A stretch of DNA of 22,117 nt. Origin: Thermoplasmata archaeon. Lineage in GTDB: Archaea; Thermoplasmatota; Thermoplasmata; Halarchaeoplasmatales; Halarchaeoplasmataceae. The DNA lies in assembly GCA_007129655.1 (NCBI GenBank), contig SKVC01000153.1, positions 1 to 22,117 of the forward strand, written 5' to 3'. Shown here in pieces: positions 15,852-22,117 of the stretch. A model generated the notes under the pieces. The model was not told the origin of the DNA. It did not search any database and was given only the letters and a program-made list of their open reading frames with translations. Each line of letters starts with the position of its first letter. Within the stretch, counting starts at the first letter, position 1. The translations under genes and the position numbers were made by a program.

Positions 15852-17096
15852 TTATCCGATTTGAGCTAATACATCCTTTACAGAGGTAGCTATTTTTGCC
15901 CCGTTTTCGATCATCTCTAGGTAGAGCTTTTCCGCTTTACCACCGGTATAATCTCTTTTACTGATATCTATCAGGTCCATCAATATCACCTCTTTACCGG
16001 CTTTTAATGCTTTCAGCCCGGCTTTCATATTGTTCAGATTACCCGACCCCACCGGAAAGTCAGTGAGTATCACTGTTTCCGCCCCCATGATCTTCTCCAT
16101 GTTCTCACTTTCTTTCTCATCTCCTATCGGTGAAAATGGCGCTTCGGCTACAACATCGATATCTAGGAACTCCGCTCGTCTTAGGTCTGTGTCCATGGCA
16201 TTGAGAACTCCGGTACTGACACCGTATCCGGCATCTACGAGAGCCTTGAGTAACTTTCTTCCGGTTCCTCCACCGCATATCACATGGATCCTCTCCTTAT
16301 ATGTTCTCTCTATCTCTTTATGGTCTATCGGACTGATATAAAGTGTACCGTCCCGGGGATTTTCGTGCACTTCCGCTTCTATGCCGTAAACCGCTCTGAG
16401 ATGCCCGGGGGTGAGTACGGCTTCCGGTTCGCCCATCGTTCGGATCCTACCGTTATCTATGAGTACTAATTTATCGCAGTATCTCGCGGCGATATCGAGA
16501 TTGTGATGGACCGATATCACGGTAATTCCTTCTTCCCTGTTCATCTTCTTGATCATATCCATCATTTCAACCTTATAGCCTATATCAAGATGTGAAGTAG
16601 CCTCATCCAGCAGCAGTAGTTTCGGGTCCTGGGCTATGGCCCTGGCGATGACCACCCGCTGAAGCTCTCCACCGGATAGTGTGTTGACCCTTCTTTCCTT
16701 CAGTTTTTCTGTTTTCGTGATTTTTACGGCACGGTTTGCCCGCTCATAATCTTCCTCCTTTAAACTTTCAAATCGGTGTGTGTAAGGATTCCGCCCCATG
16801 AGTACTACCTCCCAGGTGGTGAAGGGAAATCCGATAAATGTATTCTGCGGAACAACTGCGACCTTTGTGGCGATATCCTTTCTGTTCATCTCCTTTATGG
16901 AACTCCCGCCGAGGAGTATGTTTCCCTTATACGTATCCACGACTCCTGTTATTGCCCGGATCAAAGTACTTTTTCCGCATCCATTCGGGCCGATCACTCC
17001 AAGAAAATCTCCGTGTTTCACGGTCATATTTATGTTCTTTAATACTTCCTTCTGGCCGTATCCTGCGTACATCTTTTTTACCGCTAAGTTCACCAT
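15852..17096 (-). CDS. btuD: BtuD-type ABC transporter ATPase with extra C-terminal domain
   Basis: 414 residues, against about 255 for a bare FecE/BtuD ATPase. ATPase motifs: Walker A GPNGCGKST (36-44), Q-loop Gln84, signature LSGGE (140-144), Walker B LLLLDEA with D164/E165, H-loop His197. Residues ~268-414 form an additional domain starting HVICGGGTGRKLL, Rossmann-like, with an AGYGVSTGVLNAMDTD stretch. From memory this extension is shared with haloarchaeal and methanogen BtuD-like proteins, which favours cobalamin or a related corrinoid over siderophores; its role is unknown. It sits at the cytosolic face and couples ATP hydrolysis to import by the permease, whose stop overlaps this start by 7 nt. 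Confidence 0.9.
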   Translation of the reverse strand: MVNLAVKKMYAGYGQKEVLKNINMTVKHGDFLGVIGPNGCGKSTLIRAITGVVDTYKGNILLGGSSIKEMNRKDIATKVAVVPQNTFIGFPFTTWEVVLMGRNPYTHRFESLKEEDYERANRAVKITKTEKLKERRVNTLSGGELQRVVIARAIAQDPKLLLLDEATSHLDIGYKVEMMDMIKKMNREEGITVISVHHNLDIAARYCDKLVLIDNGRIRTMGEPEAVLTPGHLRAVYGIEAEVHENPRDGTLYISPIDHKEIERTYKERIHVICGGGTGRKLLKALVDAGYGVSTGVLNAMDTDLRRAEFLDIDVVAEAPFSPIGDEKESENMEKIMGAETVILTDFPVGSGNLNNMKAGLKALKAGKEVILMDLIDISKRDYTGGKAEKLYLEMIENGAKIATSVKDVLAQIG

Positions 17097-18121
17097 CCCG
17101 TTTCCCCCCTACTTCTCAACAACAAGTATATGAAGAAAGGAGCACCGAAAAGTCCGGTGATTATCCCGATGGGGATCTCTCCGCTGGCCCGGGAAATGGT
17201 GTCGCAGAGTACCATAAATATACCACCGATGATGGCGGCGGTCGGAAGCAATTTCTTGTGGTCCGGCCCGGTTATTATCCTGGTAGCATGGGGGATTATC
17301 AATCCAACGAAACCGATTATCCCTGTGAATGAAACCACCACGGCCGCCAGCAGACTCGATGCCCCCAGGAGCACTATCTTCGTCTTCTCCACCTCTACAC
17401 CCAGGTACAACGCGCTTTCATCTCCAAGCTGAAGAACGTTTAGTTCCCTGGAAAAAACGTAAACGATGATCATGCCTATTATCACCACAGGAAGCACGAT
17501 CCAGAATTCCTGCCAGACCGTGCCGTTAAAGCTTCCCCACATCCAGAATATAATGCTGGTACGCTTTTCCGGCGGACTCAGATATATCAAGTATGCGGTC
17601 AAAGATTGCATCAGAAAATTGACCGCTAGACCCGCCAACAATAGCGTGGCAACGTCGGTTTTCCCATGGATCCTACCCAGGCCGAAAACCAAGAGAGCGG
17701 TTCCCATGGCCGAGACGAAGGCTACCGCCGGCAGCGTATACATCCCGAGGCCCAGGACTACGGATGCCGCCGCTCCGAAAGCCGCACCTGCGGAAACACC
17801 TAATATAAACGGGGATGCCATGGGATTTTTGAATATTCCCTGCATGGAAGTACCGGATATGGATAATGCGATGCCTCCTAATACACCCAGTAAGATACGG
17901 GGCAGCCTGATCTGCCGGATGATGATCACATCTGTTCCGGAATATTCCGGCAGCATTTTTCCGATACCGGGCAATCCTGAAAATATTATTCCGATCACCC
18001 TGGGGAAGGATATGTCCACACCGGGAGAGCCCACTAGGGCTGACGCCATCACCGTTACGAAGAGCATCAGCAAAAGTAGGACGAATATCGCTACCGGCCG
18101 TTTTCTGATTAATCCTTTCAT
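17090..18121 (-). CDS. btuC: BtuC/FecCD-family ABC transporter permease
   Basis: 343 residues, the usual length, with a Lys/Arg-flanked first hydrophobic helix (PVAIFVLLLLMLFVTVMASAL) and about ten predicted membrane segments. The FecCD family shows in RLPRILLGVLGGIALSISGTSMQGIFKNPMASP, in FGLGRIHGKTDVATLLLAG, and in the coupling-helix block GFVGLIIPHATRIITGPDHKKLLP. It forms the homodimeric membrane channel for cobalamin or iron-chelate import. It starts on the stop codon of the binding-protein gene and overlaps the ATPase gene, so the three are one operon. Confidence 0.92.
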   Translation of the reverse strand: MKGLIRKRPVAIFVLLLLMLFVTVMASALVGSPGVDISFPRVIGIIFSGLPGIGKMLPEYSGTDVIIIRQIRLPRILLGVLGGIALSISGTSMQGIFKNPMASPFILGVSAGAAFGAAASVVLGLGMYTLPAVAFVSAMGTALLVFGLGRIHGKTDVATLLLAGLAVNFLMQSLTAYLIYLSPPEKRTSIIFWMWGSFNGTVWQEFWIVLPVVIIGMIIVYVFSRELNVLQLGDESALYLGVEVEKTKIVLLGASSLLAAVVVSFTGIIGFVGLIIPHATRIITGPDHKKLLPTAAIIGGIFMVLCDTISRASGEIPIGIITGLFGAPFFIYLLLRSRGETGW

Positions 18122-19116
18122 TATCTACGTTTTTTCTCCATGAATATAGCAACAGCCGCCACGGCTGCCATCATAGTTATCCCGCCTAAAGCCGGAGTTT
18201 CCTCGGTCTTCTCTTCCTCCGGCATAACTTCCGTGAATATACCTACTAGAGTATCCTGCGCCTCTATCACTCGGGGTCCGGGTCTGGACATTATGTTGTC
18301 GTCCACGTAGAATATGTTGTCGTTTTTCACAGCGCTGATCTCACTCCATGATTCCTTTTCCAATGTCTCTTCAAGGCCTGATCTTACAGTCTCCGTGGCG
18401 ATAATCACTTCCGGATCTGCCGCTAGTATCTCTTCTTCGGACAGAGATACCCAGCCGGTTTTTTCCGAAGCGATATTGTTACCCCCTGCGTTGGTGAGCA
18501 GCGTATTCTGGAATGTTTCACCACCGGTGGTCCATATCCCTTGGTATGTACTTACGACGTAGAGAACCTTAGGCCGGTCTTCTTCCGATAATCCCCTGGT
18601 CTCCTCTGTTATCTCGTCCATCTGGCCTCTCATTGCATCGGCCATATCTTTCGCCTCGTTTCCAATACCGCACATCTCTCCCAGGAGTTCCATATCGCTG
18701 TAAACATCCTCCACGGTCGTGGCACCGGTGGCAACTACCTTCTGGTCTATTCCCTCTAAGTAATCGATCATATCTGTATTGTATGCTGCGGTGACCACCA
18801 CGTCCGCCGACATATTTACTATCAATTCGTAGTTAACGCCGAAGGCATCTCCCAACTTCGGAAGCCCTTGGACTTCCTCCGGATGATCGCTAAAATCATC
18901 CACGGCCACCACCCGGTCTCCTAGACCCAGATGGAACAGTATCTCGGTATTGGAGGCCATGAAAGAAACTATCCTCTCCGGTGGTGACTCAAAGATGATG
19001 GTCTCACCTCTCGCATCTACTACGGTTATCTCCTGGTCTGTATCAGCTTCCACAACAGCCGTTACGGAAGCGAAGATCATCACTATCAACATCGCTATGC
19101 ATATCGCCTTCTTCAT
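18121..19116 (-). CDS. btuF: BtuF-type substrate-binding protein, membrane-anchored
   Basis: 331 residues from ATG 19116; an in-frame TTG at 19125 is also possible. An N-terminal signal peptide (MKKAICIAMLIVMIFASVTA) precedes a TroA/BtuF-like bilobed domain: VVDARGETIIFESPPERIVSF, NTEILFHLGLGDRVVAVDDFSDHP, and IWTTGGETFQNTLLTNAGG. After an acidic EEEKTEETP spacer, the C terminus has one hydrophobic helix and a KKRR end, resembling archaeosortase-type C-terminal sorting signals, so the protein is probably anchored outside the membrane. It delivers substrate (cobalamin/corrinoid likely, heme or siderophore not excluded) to the permease. It is the first gene of the btuFCD-like operon. Confidence 0.9.
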   Translation of the reverse strand: MKKAICIAMLIVMIFASVTAVVEADTDQEITVVDARGETIIFESPPERIVSFMASNTEILFHLGLGDRVVAVDDFSDHPEEVQGLPKLGDAFGVNYELIVNMSADVVVTAAYNTDMIDYLEGIDQKVVATGATTVEDVYSDMELLGEMCGIGNEAKDMADAMRGQMDEITEETRGLSEEDRPKVLYVVSTYQGIWTTGGETFQNTLLTNAGGNNIASEKTGWVSLSEEEILAADPEVIIATETVRSGLEETLEKESWSEISAVKNDNIFYVDDNIMSRPGPRVIEAQDTLVGIFTEVMPEEEKTEETPALGGITMMAAVAAVAIFMEKKRR

Positions 19117-19146
19117 CTCAATCAACTCTAATTTACTTTAATTAAA

Positions 19147-19160
19147 TCAAGTAAACTTGA
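19147..19160. promoter_or_regulatory. Operator-like inverted repeat upstream of the uptake operon
   Basis: TCAAGTAAACTTGA: arms TCAAGT/ACTTGA around AA. It lies between two candidate - strand TATA elements, one at about 19160-19170 (CATATAC) and one centred near 19142 (TTTAATTAA), the latter giving a leaderless start at 19116. An overlapping pair TTTACTT/AAGTAAA (about 19133-19156) adds dyad symmetry. No cobalamin riboswitch was recognised, so control of uptake may run through a repressor here. Confidence 0.5.
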
Positions 19161-19213
19161 GTATATGTATCTTTCGCCGTCGATCCTTGTAAAAAAACCG
19201 CTCTTAGCATCAA

Positions 19214-19242
19214 CCGAAAGACATATATATATATATATATAT
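19214..19242 (+). promoter_or_regulatory. BRE/TATA region containing ten AT repeats, promoter of the PKD protein gene
   Basis: A BRE-like CCGAAAG (from 19214) is followed by a pure AT dinucleotide run at 19223-19242. The run lies 24-43 nt upstream of ATG 19266, where a TATA box is expected. The rest of the divergent gap (19117-19265) has only the operator-like repeat of the uptake operon. Confidence 0.55.
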
Positions 19243-19265
19243 GGTCTTATCTATTGCGGACCAAC

Positions 19266-22117
19266 ATGACCACTAATAAGATATATGTATTAATAACTAT
19301 GTTTTTGATCACGAGCTCCGCATCTGCGGCGTATCTTTTTTCTCCGGCATTTAACAACGATGGAGACAATGTCGAATTACTCAACGAACAGCATTGGCAC
19401 TACAAGGTTCCGGTGGAAGTTCATAATGAACACACCGAACGAGATGATTGGATAGTTTCGCTCTCATTGAACATCACCAAGGAACTCGGTGGTTACGGCG
19501 AGTTCGATGAAAACTCCGTTCGTGTGCGGGAGACCAACGACACCTGGTATCCGCGATGGGATGCGGTGTTCCAGGAGCAGTGGCTTGACGACGATAATCT
19601 GGAAGTGAGCTGGTTGATGAACGGCACCACACCGGCGAATACCACACGATACTACACGGTATTGTTCGATACGTTGAGGAACGGTGAGAAAGACGAGGCG
19701 AACAACGTCGGATTATTTAGTGAGGATGTCGAAGAGATAAACGGTGTAAGTGTGGAAGAGAACGAGGACGGCCATCTTTGGATAAGTGGTGACGATTATA
19801 CCGTAAAGATAGACGTACAGAGGGGAGGCAGCCGTGTGATAAAATACCGGGATTCCACCCGTAAAGGATACGTTTACGATACAGGTTGGATGTCGTGGTA
19901 CTCGGATGCGTTCAACTGGAGGACGAAGGGAGCGGAAGTGAATTTAACAGCAGAAGGACCGCTTTATGCTGAAGTTGAGATCACTTCAGGATGCGGTAAT
20001 TACGGGTATACGTGGTCGTTCTATCCCGATTCTATGCGCATACGATCGGATAACGATACGCACATGCTCTCATTCGATACCATGGCCGACAACGTGATAA
20101 ACACCCACGGAACGCTGGTATGGGGTCATGGTAGTACCGAAGAATTGCGGATGACAAACGAGCCAACTAAAAGTACACCGGACAATGTTAATCCTGGCCC
20201 ACCGGACGATGTAAATCCCGGTCCGCCGTCCAACGAAACCGATGATGAGCCATCGGACGACGACGGATGGCTCCCGCCGGGCAGAAGATATACCGTACAT
20301 CGGAGTATAACCAACTATTTCTACATCGTAGGCCCGGAGGATAAAGAGAGGAACGCAAGTGCCGGCTTCTGGGCGGTGACGGAGAACGGCCTCGAACAAA
20401 CGATATACTGTGCCGGCGAAAAAGGTCTGAGATGGACCATGAACGGTACCGAGGCGTGGTTCGGCTTTGCGGATTACTCGCGGACGGCGAACGTCACCAT
20501 GAGCTATCAGTACCCGCCGAGTGTCATTAGGCATCGCACCATCGTGAAGATGGTGAATCCGACCATCACGAACGATGTCCATCTCGAAGGGCAGATATTG
20601 TTCGTTGACGGAACAATTTCCGTAGGTAAGATCTTACTGCCGGGTAACGGTAACCTGTCCATGACAGATATGGAGGTTTACATAGACGGCAGCATGATGG
20701 TGTGGTGGAATTCCACAGCTACACTCGAAAGTTCCAGAATTCATATAATTGAAGCGGAACAAGGCGGTCGGTATCTTTACGCTAGAGGGGAACTAAACAT
20801 CCTAAAAACCCGTATTTCAACGGACGATGAACATCATCTGCGGGTTGTTCTGAGAGAAAATTCGCAGGTTCATGGAAGTACATTCAGAAATCTGATGAAC
20901 GGTATCGAGGTTTACTCCGATGAAGTAGAGATGACCAATATCGACATAAAAAACAGTATGGGCGCTGGTATAATCATCGGTAAAGGATATTCTCCGCACA
21001 TCAACGGAGGAACTATCAGCAACTGCAGGTACGGTATAGTTATCGGTTCGGAACCGGTGAACAGTACGTATCATCCGCCAGCAGCAGATTTTGATTTTTC
21101 ACCATCGAATCCTTCCGTTGGTCAGACTATCCAATTTACTGATGAAACCACAATTTTTGTAGATGGAATGGAGATTGCACATTGGATGTGGGACTTTGGC
21201 GATGGTACCACGAGTAATGAACAAAATCCATCGAAGAGTTATTCAAGTTCTGGAAAATATACGGTTACATTAACTGTACGGGGCGACCTAAATGGATTTA
21301 TGACAGAAAGTTCGCAGAAAGAAAAGGATGTACCAGTAGATGTATCAACGAATACCGTAGCCGCGTTTACGATGTCGGATACGAATCCAAAAATCGGTGA
21401 ACGGGTAACATTTACTGACAATTCGCGGGCGGCGGATAATTCATATATTACCGAGTGGTATTGGGAGTTCGGAGACGGAAACACAGACGATTCAAAGAAC
21501 ACCAATCATTATTACGAAACACCAGGTAGCTACACCGTTCGGCTCACCGTTACCGACGATAAAGATAGAACCGATACAGCGGAGAAATCGTTAACCGTCG
21601 ATCCAAAGGGCCCGATAGCGCGTTTTACTTTCTCTCCCGATGCGCCGGAGCCCGGAGAAACCGTTCAATTCACCGATACATCATACGGTAGGGATGGGAT
21701 CGACATAGATCGCTGGAAATGGAACTTCGGAGATGGCAGTCCTGTGGAAACATATACCACTAGTACTGATCCGACACATATCTACGATGAGAAAGGAAAC
21801 TACAGGATAAGTTTACGAGTGGAGGATTCAGCCGGTAAATCTCACACTCGTAGAAAATGGATACAGGTCGGTACGCCGCCGGTGGCCAGGATATCGGAGT
21901 ACAAGATAGTTGCAGAGCTGGCGCAGGGTAACGACGGTATGTGGCGTACGGAGATAGAGTTCGACGGCAGCAGTTCCGAAGGAGATATTACGGAGTATAA
22001 GTGGGAGTTCAAGAACTTCGACGGTACAACAACGGAGAAGACTGGAGTGGAGGTAACGCATGTATACGAACATTCAGCACCAGTGTTCGGCTTCCGATTC
22101 CCCAAACTCACGGTTAA
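19266..22117 (+). CDS. Large secreted PKD-repeat / beta-helix surface protein (3' end beyond window)
   Basis: One open frame of 950 codons with no stop before the window ends. A signal peptide (KIYVLITMFLITSSASA, cleavage near 21-22) is followed by a beta-rich, N-glycosylation-sequon-bearing region (~25-298) and a Pro/Asp linker (~299-337) with an 8-residue duplication, DNVNPGPP/DDVNPGPP. Further beta-rich sequence follows, then a parallel-beta-helix-like segment (~424-603, with NGIEVYSDEVEMTNIDI and RYGIVIGSE rungs). Four PKD-type domains come last: ~604-692 (WDFGDGTT), ~694-779 (WEFGDGNT), ~780-866 (WNFGDGSP) and ~867-950 (divergent, WEFKNFDG). PKD domains are extracellular beta-sandwiches common in archaeal surface layers and secreted enzymes. 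No catalytic residues could be assigned; adhesion, cell wall or polysaccharide binding are possible. Confidence 0.88.
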   Translation, partial: MTTNKIYVLITMFLITSSASAAYLFSPAFNNDGDNVELLNEQHWHYKVPVEVHNEHTERDDWIVSLSLNITKELGGYGEFDENSVRVRETNDTWYPRWDAVFQEQWLDDDNLEVSWLMNGTTPANTTRYYTVLFDTLRNGEKDEANNVGLFSEDVEEINGVSVEENEDGHLWISGDDYTVKIDVQRGGSRVIKYRDSTRKGYVYDTGWMSWYSDAFNWRTKGAEVNLTAEGPLYAEVEITSGCGNYGYTWSFYPDSMRIRSDNDTHMLSFDTMADNVINTHGTLVWGHGSTEELRMTNEPTKSTPDNVNPGPPDDVNPGPPSNETDDEPSDDDGWLPPGRRYTVHRSITNYFYIVGPEDKERNASAGFWAVTENGLEQTIYCAGEKGLRWTMNGTEAWFGFADYSRTANVTMSYQYPPSVIRHRTIVKMVNPTITNDVHLEGQILFVDGTISVGKILLPGNGNLSMTDMEVYIDGSMMVWWNSTATLESSRIHIIEAEQGGRYLYARGELNILKTRISTDDEHHLRVVLRENSQVHGSTFRNLMNGIEVYSDEVEMTNIDIKNSMGAGIIIGKGYSPHINGGTISNCRYGIVIGSEPVNSTYHPPAADFDFSPSNPSVGQTIQFTDETTIFVDGMEIAHWMWDFGDGTTSNEQNPSKSYSSSGKYTVTLTVRGDLNGFMTESSQKEKDVPVDVSTNTVAAFTMSDTNPKIGERVTFTDNSRAADNSYITEWYWEFGDGNTDDSKNTNHYYETPGSYTVRLTVTDDKDRTDTAEKSLTVDPKGPIARFTFSPDAPEPGETVQFTDTSYGRDGIDIDRWKWNFGDGSPVETYTTSTDPTHIYDEKGNYRISLRVEDSAGKSHTRRKWIQVGTPPVARISEYKIVAELAQGNDGMWRTEIEFDGSSSEGDITEYKWEFKNFDGTTTEKTGVEVTHVYEHSAPVFGFRFPKLTV
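20181..20228 (+). repeat. 24-nt imperfect tandem duplication in the PKD protein linker
   Basis: Two consecutive 24-nt units, in frame, encode DNVNPGPP and DDVNPGPP. The units differ mainly at third codon positions, so the duplication is either old or held at protein level. It lengthens the flexible Pro/Asp linker between the two N-terminal beta-rich regions. Confidence 0.8.

Noticed and set aside
17466..18143. 225-codon + strand frame and 159-codon - strand frame at 17673-18152
   Set aside because: Both overlap the BtuC permease gene, whose family motifs and operon overlaps are decisive.
20070..20582. 170-codon - strand reading frame, with smaller ones between 20126 and 22111
   Set aside because: Shadows of the + strand PKD protein gene, which has a signal peptide, clear domains and an unbroken frame; the - strand frames show no domain sense or promoter.
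1..22117. CRISPR array, rRNA genes, transposase or integrase, replication origin with DnaA boxes
   Set aside because: Looked for because of the DnaA-like gene, the tRNA and the inverted repeats. No regularly spaced direct repeats, no rRNA, no recombinase genes and no TTATNCACA boxes near the DnaA-like gene were seen.

Overview
The window looks like a chromosomal segment of a euryarchaeal organism, most likely a member of the Thermoplasmatota (the phylum is inference). Pointers to Archaea: AT-rich TATA-type promoters about 25 nt upstream of starts, several apparently leaderless genes next to others with a GGTGAT-type Shine-Dalgarno, a tRNA gene without encoded CCA, a small TRAM-domain protein, a DUF835 domain, and an archaeal-style BtuD with an extra C-terminal domain. 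The window is densely coding; the longest gap without a gene is about 150 bases (19117-19265) and holds regulatory DNA.

Region 1 (1-4070, + strand) is the most unusual part. A protein joining a bacterial-DnaA-like AAA+ domain to a C-terminal DUF835 domain is followed by two paralogous Ras-like GTPases that share an uncharacterised C-terminal extension. Between the GTPases lies a small zinc-ribbon protein. This looks like an undescribed signalling or regulatory module. Region 2 (4095-8315) holds a GYD-domain protein, the TldD/TldE metalloprotease pair and an M42 aminopeptidase: intracellular peptide processing. Region 3 (8334-11419) holds gcvT and a divergently transcribed lipoamide-dehydrogenase-like gene sharing one TATA element, plus a small two-helix membrane protein. 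It is bounded by a perfect 28-bp inverted repeat whose right copy abuts a tRNA-Gly(CCC) gene.

Region 4 (11503-15768, - strand) holds a 988-residue protein (degenerate nuclease-like domain, TPRs, long coiled coil, TPRs), a PfkB-family sugar/nucleoside kinase and a TRAM protein. Region 5 (15852-19116, - strand) is a tightly packed BtuF-BtuC-BtuD type uptake operon, probably for cobalamin or a corrinoid, with an inverted-repeat operator candidate upstream.

Region 6 (19266 to the window end, + strand) is one uninterrupted reading frame of at least 950 codons with no stop in the window. It encodes a secreted protein with a signal peptide, a beta-helix-like segment and four PKD-type domains. Its promoter contains a run of ten AT dinucleotides.
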